Source of the DNA: Hymenobacter norwichensis DSM 15439
GTDB lineage: Bacteria; Bacteroidota; Bacteroidia; Cytophagales; Hymenobacteraceae
Reading direction: 5' to 3'
NCBI RefSeq assembly: GCF_000420705.1
Contig: NZ_ATVL01000008.1
Location: forward strand, 763,718-827,717
Length of the DNA stretch: 64,000 nt
Position 1 is the first letter of the stretch, and each line of letters starts with the position of its first letter. Of this stretch, positions 17,068 to 25,850 are shown piece after piece. Both the position numbers and the translations under genes were made by a program. Under the pieces are notes generated by a model. It saw only the letters and a program-made list of their open reading frames with translations. It was not told where the DNA came from and did no database searches.

Positions 17068-18285
17068 ATGAAAACAACACTTCTATCATCTCGCTGGGTT
17101 CTGGTGCTGTTCACCGTTTGGTGCCTGGGTAGCTGCAACAATTCCAACGACCCGGACCCGAACCCCGCAGTACTCACCGGCGAGCAGCTTTTCGTGTCAG
17201 CCGATTCCGTCACGACCATTCCGAAAGCCCAATTGCAGACCCTGGCGACGGTAGCGGGATTTGGCGCTTTCACCGCACAGCTGAAGTACGACGTTACGTT
17301 TCGCCGGTTCCGGTACAAAACCACCTACCAGGGCCAGTTGCTGGAAGTATCGGGGATGCTGGCTGTGCCGCGCAATACGCCCACGCCGCCCGCTATACTA
17401 AGCGCCCAGCACGGCACCATGTTCAAGTATTCCGATGCGCCCTCCAACTTTCCCTTGACGTTTACAGGCTTCGAGCTGTTTGCCAGCGCCGGCTTCGTCA
17501 CGCTCATCCCCGATTACATTGGCCTCGGCGTGTCCAGCAACATTCGGCAGTCGTTCTACGATAAGCCTTCTACGGCCGGCACCGTGGTGGACATGATTAA
17601 AGCCGCCAAATACTACTTGCAGCAGAAGAAAGTGGCTCTCGGTCCGCGGCTGTTTCTGGTGGGCTATTCTGAGGGTGGCTACGCCACCATGGCCGCCCAG
17701 CAAGTTATAGAAACCATGCCCGAACACGGCCTGACGCTCACCGCCGCCGCGGCCGGCGCCGGCGGCTACGACTTGCCGGGCATGCTTAGCAGCGTTGCCG
17801 CCACGCCCACCTACGCCACCCCGGCCTTCCTGGGCTTGTTCTTGCAGGCTTACAACACCACCTACAACTGGAACCGCCCGCTCACCGACTTCTTCCAAGC
17901 TACGTACGCCGCCAAGCTGCCCGCCCTGCTCGACGGCATGAAAACCCGCGCTGAAATTGACGCTGCCCTGACCAACAGCCCAGCTGCCCTTTTTACACCC
18001 ACTTTCTACGCCAGCCTAAGCAACCCCAGCGCCGAGCCGGCGCTCAAGCAGCGCCTCCAAGAAAACAGCTTCTTCAACTGGGTGCCCACCAGCCCCACCC
18101 GCCTCTACCACGGCACCGCCGACGGCAGCGTATTCTTCAGCACCTCCCAAAGCACCTACGACCGATTTCGGGCAACTGGTGCCACCAACGTCACCTTCAC
18201 GCCCATATCCGGCGGCACCCACGAGTCCAGTATCATCCCGATGATGGCCGATGCCCTCCCGTGGCTCCAGTCGTTGAATCCGTAA
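17068..18285 (+). CDS. Lipoprotein alpha/beta hydrolase (secretory lipase/prolyl-peptidase-like)
   Basis: A 405-residue hydrolase with a lipoprotein signal (lipobox LGSC, Cys about 24), so it is anchored in the outer or inner membrane. The nucleophile elbow is GYSEGG with Ser201; candidate Asp and His are in TADGSVFF and GGTHESS near the C-terminus. The strand before the nucleophile and the large lid region (about 225-320) resemble the secretory lipase (LIP) group. Esterase or lipase activity is likely; substrate unknown. It is a single gene between terminators at 16815 and 18360. Confidence 0.87.
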   Translation: MKTTLLSSRWVLVLFTVWCLGSCNNSNDPDPNPAVLTGEQLFVSADSVTTIPKAQLQTLATVAGFGAFTAQLKYDVTFRRFRYKTTYQGQLLEVSGMLAVPRNTPTPPAILSAQHGTMFKYSDAPSNFPLTFTGFELFASAGFVTLIPDYIGLGVSSNIRQSFYDKPSTAGTVVDMIKAAKYYLQQKKVALGPRLFLVGYSEGGYATMAAQQVIETMPEHGLTLTAAAAGAGGYDLPGMLSSVAATPTYATPAFLGLFLQAYNTTYNWNRPLTDFFQATYAAKLPALLDGMKTRAEIDAALTNSPAALFTPTFYASLSNPSAEPALKQRLQENSFFNWVPTSPTRLYHGTADGSVFFSTSQSTYDRFRATGATNVTFTPISGGTHESSIIPMMADALPWLQSLNP

Positions 18286-18359
18286 GAATGTTGGCTTTGT
18301 GGTGGGCTTGACTAGGTTGCGTGGATAGTAAATAGCCTACAGCAGATTATTTTATATAT

Positions 18360-18404
18360 CAAAGGCCCTCAGGCTTCGCTACGCGTAGCCTGAGGGCCTT
18401 TGTT
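18360..18404 (+). terminator. Rho-independent terminator after the lipoprotein hydrolase
   Basis: CAAAGGCCCTCAGGCT pairs perfectly with AGCCTGAGGGCCTTTG around a 10-nt loop, followed by TTG and T-rich sequence. The stem is 75 bp after the stop. Confidence 0.85.
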
Positions 18405-18625
18405 GGGCTGCCGTCCACTACCCTAGTGCTTTAAGCTTGTTGATGACGGTAGTGCAGGGTTGAAAACAGAGTAGAATATGATGAAATACTATCCTCGAAT
18501 GCCTTTCGGGATAAATTAAAACTTACATTGGTGCTATACCTAGCATACTGAAAAAGCTGTGTGTTCAACAGTGGAGCTTGTAGCCAGTTGCTTACCCCTT
18601 GTTCTTTCCAACCTATCTTTTTTCT
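18405..18625. other. Intergenic region before the metalloprotease
   Basis: AT-richer than its surroundings. No open frame of convincing composition and no exact TAnnTTTG box was found; TATCTTTTTT directly before the start codon is only a weak match. Confidence 0.5.
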
Positions 18626-21600
18626 ATGAAACACACGTACGTATCACCATTTTCTGGCTGCGCCAAGGCTCTTAGGAGCAAGGCTACTTCGCTGCTACCG
18701 GGCACGATGGGCCTACTGTTCACGCTGTTGGGCGCTACCGGTGCGCAAGCCCAGCAACGCTCCACACCGGCATTATTTCAGGAGGATGTAGCGGCTCGCC
18801 GGGCCGCTTCCCAGTCGCCTATGGCGGCGGCGCTACGCCAGGCCCGGCCCCTCACCCTTGATGCTACCGCCATGCGGACGGTATTGGCGGCGGCCCCACT
18901 GGAAAGCCGGGCTGGTGCTACGCCCCTGCTGTTTTCACTGCCCCTGCCGAATGGTACCACCGAACAGTTTCGGGTGGTAGAGTCGCCGGTGATGGAACCA
19001 GCGCTGGCGGCCCAGTTCCCCAGCATCAAAACGTATAGCGGCGTGGGCGTGAGTGACCCCACAGCCAGCGTCCGGCTCGACGTGACGCCGCTTGGCTTCC
19101 ACGCGCAGGTGCTGTCGACTAAAGGCACGGTGTACATCGACCCGGTAAGTGCCACCGACCAGGAGCACTACCTGAGCTTCTACCACCGCGACATGCAGAT
19201 GCAACCCTTCGCCTGCGACGTGAACGAGGTAAGTCCGGCCCAGCGTAGCGCCGGAAATACTACCTCGGCCCAACGCGTGGCGGGCACTGGATTGCGCACG
19301 TTCCGGTTGGCCGTAGCCGCTACCGGCGAGTACACGGCCTTCCACGGTGGCACAGTGGCCCAAGGCCAGGCAGCCATCGTAACGGCCATAAACCGCGTGG
19401 TGGGCGTGTACGAGAAAGAGCTGGCCGTGCGCCTGATACTGATAGCCAACAACAGCCAACTGGTGTACACCGACGCTACCACTGACCCGTACACCAACAA
19501 CAGCGGCAGCACGATGCTAGGCCAGAACCAAACCAACCTAACCAACCTGATTGGGGCGGCCAACTACGACATCGGGCACGTGTTTAGCACGGGCGGCGGC
19601 GGCGTAGCAGGCCTGGGCGTGCTGTGCCGTGACACCCAGAAGGCACGGGGCGTAACCGGTCTGACCTCGCCCATTGGCGACGCCTTCTACATCGACTACG
19701 TGGCTCACGAAATTGGCCATCAGTTCGGCGGCAACCACACGTTTAATAGCCCATTGGGCAGCTGCGCTGGCGGCAACCGCTCGGCTTTACACGCCTACGA
19801 GCCTGGTTCCGGTACCACCATCATGGCCTACGCCGGTATTTGCGCCGCCGACAACGTACAGCGCAACTCCGACCCCTATTTCCACGTGGAGAGCTACGAG
19901 GAAATTCAGACGGTTGTAAACAACGCCACTTGCGGCACCGCAACGGCTACCGGCAACACGCCGCCTTCTGTAGAGCTGCCCGCTAGCGGCAAAGTATTGC
20001 CCATCAACACACCTTTCAAGCTAACGGCCGTGGGTTCGGATGCTGATGGTGATGCCTTGACATACAACTGGGAGCAATACGACCGGGGCGCTGCTGCTAC
20101 CCTCGTAGCTGCTCAGATTCCGGGCCAGACGATACCACTGTTCCGCTCGTTCAATCCCACTACCAGCCCTACGCGCTATTTCCCGAGCCTGAGCGACATT
20201 ATTACGAACACCAGCTCTAGCGCCGAGCGGCTGCCTACCGTAACGCGCCCGCTCAACTTCCGGGTGACGCTGCGCGACGAACATAATGGCGCGCAAGGTG
20301 TGGTAGGCGGCCTCAACAGCAGCACTATTGTTAGCCTGAACTCAACTAGTGCTGCTGGTCCGTTCTTGGTATCCATGCCCAACGCGGCCATGAGCTGGGC
20401 GGGCGGCACTTCCCAGCCTGTTACCTGGGACGTAGCCGGCACCGATGCCAACGGCGTGAACTGCGCCACCGTCAACATTCGTCTCTCCACCGATGGTGGC
20501 CTGACGTACCCTACGGTATTGCTCGCCAACACGCCCAACGACGGCTCGGCTGCGGTTACCGTACCGAACGTAGCCACTACCACGGCCCGCATTATGGTGG
20601 AAGCTGCCGACAACTACTTCTTCGACATTTCCAACGCCGACTTCTCTATCACGCCTTGCGAACGGCCAGTACTTGGTGCCCTAACCAACCTGACCGTAGC
20701 CGCCGATGCCAACCTGTGCAGCGCCAGCGTGCCTTTCGCGGCATCGGTAAGCGGTACGCCCGCCCCCACCGTAAGCTACAGCATCGGCAACACGCCCATT
20801 ACGTCGCCGTACGTTTTCCCGGTGGGTATTACCACGGTAACCGTTACGGCTACCAGCTGCGGCGGCACCGCCACCGGCTCGTTTACCGTGACGGTGCAAG
20901 ACCGCCAGGCCCCGACCGTATTGGCCGCCGGCTTTATTGTGGCGCTGGAAGCCAACGGTACTCGCACCATTGAGGCCGCCGACGTGGACTACGGCAGCAC
21001 TGATAACTGCGGCGTGGCCTCCTTGACCCTCGACAAAACCCGCTTCACTTGCGCCAACGTGGGCCCTAATCAGGTAACCATCACCGTGCGCGACAACGCA
21101 GGCAACACCACCGCACAAACCGTAACAGTAGTGGTGGTTGACAACACGGCCCCCACCATTCTGGCCGCTGGCTTACAGACGCGCTTGGAAAACGGCACCC
21201 GCACTATTCAGGCCGCCGACATTGACTACGGTAGCACCGACAACTGCGGTATTGCCTCGGTGCGCATTAGCCCGAGCACCTTCACCTGCGCCAACGTCGG
21301 CCCGAACCCCGTAACCGTAACCGTCACCGATAATTCTGGCAACGTGGCTACCCAGACCGTAACCGTGCTGCTAGTAGGTGATGCTACCTGCACCAGCGCC
21401 GTAGCTACCAGAACGGGAGCCGTAGCCGCAAGTGCCTCAGCTGAGTTAAGCAAGCTGCAAGTGTACCCCAACCCGGCCAAAGAGCAGGCCACTTTCCGCT
21501 TCGAAGCGGCGCAAACCGGTTTGGCCCAAGTACAGGTGTATAACTCCCTAGGCCAGTTGGTAGCCACGCTCTACGAAGGCGTTGCCCAGCAAGGCCAGGT

Positions 21601-21706
21601 GTATGAGCGGACCTTTAATGGCACTGGCCTCACGGCGGGCCTTTACACCTGCCGCTTCATCAGCGCCGGCAAAACCGTTACCCAGCGCTTAGTATTGAAC
21701 AAGTAA
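18626..21706 (+). CDS. Secreted reprolysin-like (M12B) zinc metalloprotease with HYR repeats and type IX sorting domain
   Basis: A 1026-residue secreted protein. A long signal peptide ends GAQAQQ. A propeptide-like region (to about 200) precedes the protease domain, whose zinc site HEIGHQFGGNH begins at His361 and fits HExGHxxGxxH; a downstream MAYAGIC can supply the Met-turn. Residues about 450-700 hold beta-sandwich segments including a DADGDALTYNWEQ Ig-like unit. Two tandem HYR-type repeats of about 78 residues (about 763-915) share YGSTDNCG and FTCANVGPN. The last 85 residues (VYPNPAKEQ, YNSLGQLV, GLYTCRF) are a type A type IX sorting domain, so export across the outer membrane by the type IX system is expected. 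Confidence 0.93.
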   Translation: MKHTYVSPFSGCAKALRSKATSLLPGTMGLLFTLLGATGAQAQQRSTPALFQEDVAARRAASQSPMAAALRQARPLTLDATAMRTVLAAAPLESRAGATPLLFSLPLPNGTTEQFRVVESPVMEPALAAQFPSIKTYSGVGVSDPTASVRLDVTPLGFHAQVLSTKGTVYIDPVSATDQEHYLSFYHRDMQMQPFACDVNEVSPAQRSAGNTTSAQRVAGTGLRTFRLAVAATGEYTAFHGGTVAQGQAAIVTAINRVVGVYEKELAVRLILIANNSQLVYTDATTDPYTNNSGSTMLGQNQTNLTNLIGAANYDIGHVFSTGGGGVAGLGVLCRDTQKARGVTGLTSPIGDAFYIDYVAHEIGHQFGGNHTFNSPLGSCAGGNRSALHAYEPGSGTTIMAYAGICAADNVQRNSDPYFHVESYEEIQTVVNNATCGTATATGNTPPSVELPASGKVLPINTPFKLTAVGSDADGDALTYNWEQYDRGAAATLVAAQIPGQTIPLFRSFNPTTSPTRYFPSLSDIITNTSSSAERLPTVTRPLNFRVTLRDEHNGAQGVVGGLNSSTIVSLNSTSAAGPFLVSMPNAAMSWAGGTSQPVTWDVAGTDANGVNCATVNIRLSTDGGLTYPTVLLANTPNDGSAAVTVPNVATTTARIMVEAADNYFFDISNADFSITPCERPVLGALTNLTVAADANLCSASVPFAASVSGTPAPTVSYSIGNTPITSPYVFPVGITTVTVTATSCGGTATGSFTVTVQDRQAPTVLAAGFIVALEANGTRTIEAADVDYGSTDNCGVASLTLDKTRFTCANVGPNQVTITVRDNAGNTTAQTVTVVVVDNTAPTILAAGLQTRLENGTRTIQAADIDYGSTDNCGIASVRISPSTFTCANVGPNPVTVTVTDNSGNVATQTVTVLLVGDATCTSAVATRTGAVAASASAELSKLQVYPNPAKEQATFRFEAAQTGLAQVQVYNSLGQLVATLYEGVAQQGQVYERTFNGTGLTAGLYTCRFISAGKTVTQRLVLNK

Positions 21707-21731
21707 GCGTCAGCCTGCTTTAGCGCTTTCC

Positions 21732-21769
21732 ATAGCCCCGACCCGTTTACGGTGTCGGGGCTATTTTTT
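21732..21769 (+). terminator. Rho-independent terminator after the metalloprotease
   Basis: ATAGCCCCGAC (21732-21742) pairs perfectly with GTCGGGGCTAT (21754-21764), followed by TTTTTT. It lies 25 bp after the stop. Confidence 0.93.
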
Positions 21770-21813
21770 GGCGTTGGCTGTACCCAGCGCATCACCTACT
21801 ACCCATACTCTTG

Positions 21814-21854
21814 AAAACAAAAAACCCTCTCAGAAACAATCTGAGAGGGTTTTT
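21814..21854 (-). terminator. Rho-independent terminator of ssrA
   Basis: A perfect 13-bp stem (21821-21833 with 21841-21853) with a 7-nt loop and, on the minus strand, a TTTTTTGTTTT tail. It starts 13 nt after the tmRNA 3' end. Confidence 0.92.
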
Positions 21855-21866
21855 CAAATACTACTG

Positions 21867-22234
21867 TGGAGCTGCAGAGATTCGAACTCTGGTCCAGACA
21901 AGGAACCCATCGAGCTTTCTACGTGTGTATCTATGCTTAGATTTTCGAGGTATCCCAGGCGCACATCAGGCCCTTGGTTTACCCTTATCTGCTTGAGTTT
22001 CGCCTTGGCGTCGCAGCGCCACCAAAGCTATCCTAATACTTACGACGCCCCGAACTCACCCGTGAAAAGGAAGACGGATGCGGGACGATGGCAATTACTT
22101 AGTACCTAGACTAAGCAGCCATGGCGTAGCTATACTCGCCGGTTGTTGTTTGAATGATTTTTTGGCGGGAGATTCACTCAACTCCCGACACGCTTACTCG
22201 TGACTTGCACAAGCTGTCAATTCCGGTCAGCCCC
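21867..22234 (-). ncRNA. ssrA: Transfer-messenger RNA (tmRNA)
   Basis: The minus strand begins GGGGCTGACCGGAATTGACA, the universal tmRNA 5' end, and ends GGTTCGAATCTC...CAGCTCCA, whose T-loop and acceptor pair with the 5' GGGGCTG. Length is about 368 nt; the 3' CCA is not fully encoded. An internal reading frame encodes the proteolysis tag. tmRNA with SmpB rescues stalled ribosomes. A -33/-7-like pair upstream (TTTTG and TACATTCG at about 22280-22310) is a possible promoter, but imperfect. Confidence 0.96.
22111..22140 (-). other. tmRNA tag-peptide reading frame
   Basis: Read on the minus strand from 22140, nine codons encode GEYSYAMAA and end in TAG (22113-22111). The GE start and hydrophobic AA end match tags of other Bacteroidota and mark tagged proteins for ClpXP-type degradation. 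Confidence 0.85.
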
Positions 22235-22409
22235 AGTTGTAAAAGAACGAACCCGCCACGAAGGACGGGGTGCGAATGTACGCACATCAGCCACAAAACG
22301 TTGCAAGACGGTGAAAATGTTCCCGTTTGCTACTTCTAACCAGCGCACGAAATCTAGGTAACGGCGTTACGCTACCAACTCGAATTTCTAACTTCGCCTT
22401 GAGCAACAC

Positions 22410-23480
22410 TTACAGCCGTACCAACTCTACCCGGCGGTTTTTGGCTTTGCCTTCCTCCGTGCTGTTGTCGGTCAGCGGCTTGGTTTGGCCGTAGCCAATG
22501 GCTTTCAGGCGCGGACCGGCGCCGGCTTGGGTGGCGAGGGCAGCTACTACGGCTTGGGCGCGTTGGTCGGAGAGCTGCTGGTTGTGGGCGGGAGTGCCGC
22601 TGTTGTCGGTGTGGCCTTCCACAGTGAGGCGTAAGGTGGGGTTAGCCGTGAGCAGCTTCGACACTTCGGCCACCACCGGCTCCGATTCGGGCTTGATGCT
22701 GGCTTTATCGGTGTCGAAGTTGATGTAGAGAGCCACGTGGCCGTTGGTGTCCAGCGCTTTTTTCAGCTCCTCGGCGGGCAGTGCGCTGGCTTGCATGGGT
22801 AGGGCTTTCTTTTCCACCACGGTCAGCCAGTAATTGTCGTTGTCACTGTCGTTCCAGGTTTTGTAGGCTTCCACCCAAATTTCCCGGTCGGGTAGGCGGG
22901 TCATGTACACGCCCATCTGGTCGTAGTCGAGGTTGTAGGCCCGGTGGCGCTTGTCGTCGAACTTCACTTTCAGCTCACTCATCTGCTTGCCTTTGCCTTC
23001 GAATACTTTCACCCCGCCCAGGTCTTTGATGAGCTTCTCGTAGGTTTTCTGCACCTGAAAGATGGAGGCACCCTTGCCCATGGCTCGCACCGTGTAAAGC
23101 CGGCCTTCCACCGGAATCAGCTTGGTGCCATCGAAGAACTCGTACTGGTCGTAGGCAACATCACGCAGGTAGTCTTTGGCTGAGTTACCGGGCTCGTTTT
23201 CGCGGGTCATTTTCTGATAGCCATCCAGCAAGCTCACAAATGGAAACGCACCCGGCTTGGCCGATGAAACCGGCACGGTGCTTGGGTCGAAGCCGGCCGG
23301 GGCCGCAGGGGCCACGGTGGCCGCTACCGGAGCCGCTGCCGCGGGAGCGGGTTTGGCAACGGGAGTTTCCGGTGCGGCAGCCGTAGTTTCGGTAGCAGTG
23401 GTGTTGGTAGGGGCTTTATCGGACGAGCAGGCCGTTAGCAGTGCCCCAGCCAGCAGCAGGAAAGCAGTTGATTTCAGCAT
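22410..23480 (-). CDS. OmpA-family lipoprotein
   Basis: A 356-residue protein with lipobox LTAC (Cys18), then a flexible Ala/Pro/Thr-rich linker to about residue 75. The middle part (about 80-220) has no family I recognise. The C-terminal 120 residues are an OmpA-like peptidoglycan-binding domain: INFDTDKASIKPES, VEGHTDNSG, NQQLSDQRAQAV and KNRRVELV, with the conserved Asp and Arg that contact diaminopimelate. It probably tethers the outer membrane to the cell wall. The gene is transcribed away from the prolyl oligopeptidases' terminus and towards ssrA on the same strand. Confidence 0.92.
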   Translation of the reverse strand: MLKSTAFLLLAGALLTACSSDKAPTNTTATETTAAAPETPVAKPAPAAAAPVAATVAPAAPAGFDPSTVPVSSAKPGAFPFVSLLDGYQKMTRENEPGNSAKDYLRDVAYDQYEFFDGTKLIPVEGRLYTVRAMGKGASIFQVQKTYEKLIKDLGGVKVFEGKGKQMSELKVKFDDKRHRAYNLDYDQMGVYMTRLPDREIWVEAYKTWNDSDNDNYWLTVVEKKALPMQASALPAEELKKALDTNGHVALYINFDTDKASIKPESEPVVAEVSKLLTANPTLRLTVEGHTDNSGTPAHNQQLSDQRAQAVVAALATQAGAGPRLKAIGYGQTKPLTDNSTEEGKAKNRRVELVRL

Positions 23481-23541
23481 AATGCATTAGGATGAAGAAG
23501 TAGATAAATTTCACTGTAGCAGAAGGCCGGGCAGCACTAGC

Positions 23542-25698
23542 TCATTTCAGCCATTCCAACAGGAAAGCGTAGGTATCGGCTTGCTTTTCGTTGCGCTGCT
23601 GGCGCGAGGCACCGGCACCGTGGCCGGCACTATAATCGACGCGGAGCAGCACGGGCTTGCTGCTGTTGGTGGCAGCTTGCAGGCGCGCGGCCATCTTGGC
23701 GGTCTGCCAGGCTTCCACCCGCCGGTCGTTGGTGCCGGTGGTGAGCAGTACGGCGGGGTAGCGGGTGCCTTGCTGCACGTGGTGGAAGGCACTCATCTGC
23801 CGGAGCCCCCGAAAGCCGGCCGAGTCGGTGGTGGTGCCGAATTCCTGGATGTTGGGCACGCCGTTGGCGGTGGTTTCAAACCGCAGCGCATCCAGCATCC
23901 CCACATTGATAACAGCGGCCCCAAACAGGTCGGGCCGTTCGGTGATGGCCCTTCCGATGAGGACGCCACCGGCGCTGGTGCCTTCGCCGGCCAGGTGCGC
24001 GGGGCTAGTGTATTTTTCCTTCACCAGATACTCGGCACAGGCAATAAAATCCTTCCAAGTGTTGGGCTTGGTGAGCTTCTGGCCGGCCTTATGCCACTCC
24101 TCCCCCAGTTCGCCCCCGCCGCGCACATGGGCCACCGCAAACACGCCGCCCTGCTCGAACCAGGCCAGGGCTTCGGGGTCGAAATACGGGTACTGAATCT
24201 TGCCGTATGCGCCGTAGCCAGTGAGCAAGGTGGGGTTCTGGCCGTTGAGCACCAGGCCGCGCTTGTACACAATGGACAGCGGCACCAGAGTACCGTCGTG
24301 GCTGGGCACCTGCACCTCCCTCGACTCCAGGCCCGCCGCTTCTTCCAGCGGGTGCTTGGGGAGCAGGCCGGTATCGGTGAACTGCTTGGTGGCGGGATTG
24401 TAGCGGTAGGCCAGGCCATTGCCAGTCCAGGCGGTGGAGGCAATGAGGGCACCGGGCAGCAGGTGGTTGGTGCCCGCCACGAAACAGGCCGGGGCATTGG
24501 GCGCCAAAATCCGCTCGGGCACAGGCTTACCTTTCCAGGCAATGCGCCAGGTTTCATCGAGCCCACCGCGCACTTCCGATACGTACAGGCCGTCGGCGGC
24601 GGGGCTCATGGCATCGAGCAGGGCCGGGCCGGGCGGCACCACGGTTTCGGTGGTAGCCAGGTTGGGTTTAGCAAGGCTGGTGCGCACAATCTTGAACCGG
24701 GACGCGCCTTTCGAGGTCAACAGGTACAGGTCGTCTTCGTGGGCCACAAACGAGCGGACTTCATCAGCCCGCCCGCAGATTTTCACCCACGGCGTATTCG
24801 GCTGGCCGATGCTGGCCAGCGGGGCGCGGTAGAGCGAGACTTCGCCGGCGTCGCCGTGCTTGACCAGGGCCAGCACAAACGGCGAGGGTGTGTGGGTAAG
24901 TGTAAGTAAGATGGGCGTATCGGCGGCATCCAGGGCCACACGCCCCGCCTTCCCGGCTTCCAGAATCAGCTGGTCGCGGGCGGGGTCGGTGCCGAGGATG
25001 TGCAGCCGCACCTGCTTGTTTTTTTGCAGGTCGGTGACGGGGGCGCCGGCCGGCCAGGCGCGCATTTGGGTGTAAAAAAACGAGCGGCCATCGGGGTGCC
25101 ATTCTGGGCGGGCGTACTCCCAATCCATGCGCGGTATGGTTTCCGACAGGTCTTTGCCGGTGGCCACATCGAGGATGTGCAGCGTGGGCTTTTCCGAGCC
25201 GTTGGCGGCTATAGCGTACGCAATACGGCTGTTGTCGGGCGAGGGCACGAAGTAGCTGATACTATACTGCTCGGTGGCCGTTTTGAAACGGTCAGGGTCG
25301 ATAAGCAACGTTTCCGCGCCACTGATACCCTGACGGCGGTACAGCTTAGGGGTTTGGCTGCCCGCCGGGGCTTTCAGGTACAGATACACCTCGCCCGGCA
25401 GCAGTTGTACGCCACCCGCCGGCGCCGCCGCGCCCTTATCCAGCTCGTTCAGGCGGGCCAGCAGCGCCGCCCGAAGCGGCAGCTTGGCCAAGGCACTGTC
25501 GGTGTAGGTGGCCTGCTTCTTCAGGAAGGTATCGAAGGCTGGTCCGGGCTGCTCCATCCAGCGGTACGGATCGATGACGGTGGTACCGAAGTACCGGTCC
25601 GTAACGTTCTGCACCATGGCTGCTGGCGGCCGGCCGGGCTGGGCCGCGGCATGCAATGTTGCTAGAAAGGAAAGCAGGACGGGCGTTAAAAAACGCAT
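23542..25698 (-). CDS. Secreted prolyl oligopeptidase (S9A)
   Basis: A 718-residue peptidase with a signal peptide ending LHAAAQ, so it acts in the periplasm or outside. An N-terminal beta-propeller (about 70-420) covers the C-terminal alpha/beta hydrolase domain. Catalytic residues are Ser575 (GTSAGG), Asp658 (TNDRRVEAW) and His693 (AGHGAG); the oxyanion/prolyl-binding motif YGAYG and HVRGGGELGEEWH are intact. It should cleave after proline in short peptides. It is a tandem paralogue of the next gene with identical Ser-Asp-His spacing (83 and 35 residues). Confidence 0.95.
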   Translation of the reverse strand: MRFLTPVLLSFLATLHAAAQPGRPPAAMVQNVTDRYFGTTVIDPYRWMEQPGPAFDTFLKKQATYTDSALAKLPLRAALLARLNELDKGAAAPAGGVQLLPGEVYLYLKAPAGSQTPKLYRRQGISGAETLLIDPDRFKTATEQYSISYFVPSPDNSRIAYAIAANGSEKPTLHILDVATGKDLSETIPRMDWEYARPEWHPDGRSFFYTQMRAWPAGAPVTDLQKNKQVRLHILGTDPARDQLILEAGKAGRVALDAADTPILLTLTHTPSPFVLALVKHGDAGEVSLYRAPLASIGQPNTPWVKICGRADEVRSFVAHEDDLYLLTSKGASRFKIVRTSLAKPNLATTETVVPPGPALLDAMSPAADGLYVSEVRGGLDETWRIAWKGKPVPERILAPNAPACFVAGTNHLLPGALIASTAWTGNGLAYRYNPATKQFTDTGLLPKHPLEEAAGLESREVQVPSHDGTLVPLSIVYKRGLVLNGQNPTLLTGYGAYGKIQYPYFDPEALAWFEQGGVFAVAHVRGGGELGEEWHKAGQKLTKPNTWKDFIACAEYLVKEKYTSPAHLAGEGTSAGGVLIGRAITERPDLFGAAVINVGMLDALRFETTANGVPNIQEFGTTTDSAGFRGLRQMSAFHHVQQGTRYPAVLLTTGTNDRRVEAWQTAKMAARLQAATNSSKPVLLRVDYSAGHGAGASRQQRNEKQADTYAFLLEWLK

Positions 25699-25850
25699 AG
25701 ATGAGTTACTAGTTGTTGGTTGTTAAGCTACAGTGCGTCTCCACTTACCAGCACGGGGCAGGTCTGATGTGCTATACATCGGCACCCAGATACTTGGCCG
25801 GTTGACTACCGACGGGCACTGCGGCCTATCTGTGTTGGTTGATAGCCGCT

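Noticed and set aside
21768..22109. Plus-strand open frames over the ssrA region
   Set aside because: The DNA is fully explained by the tmRNA on the minus strand and its terminator.
23581..24909. 440-codon plus-strand frame opposite the first prolyl oligopeptidase
   Set aside because: Antisense shadow of a gene with an intact catalytic triad; no domain recognised on the plus strand.
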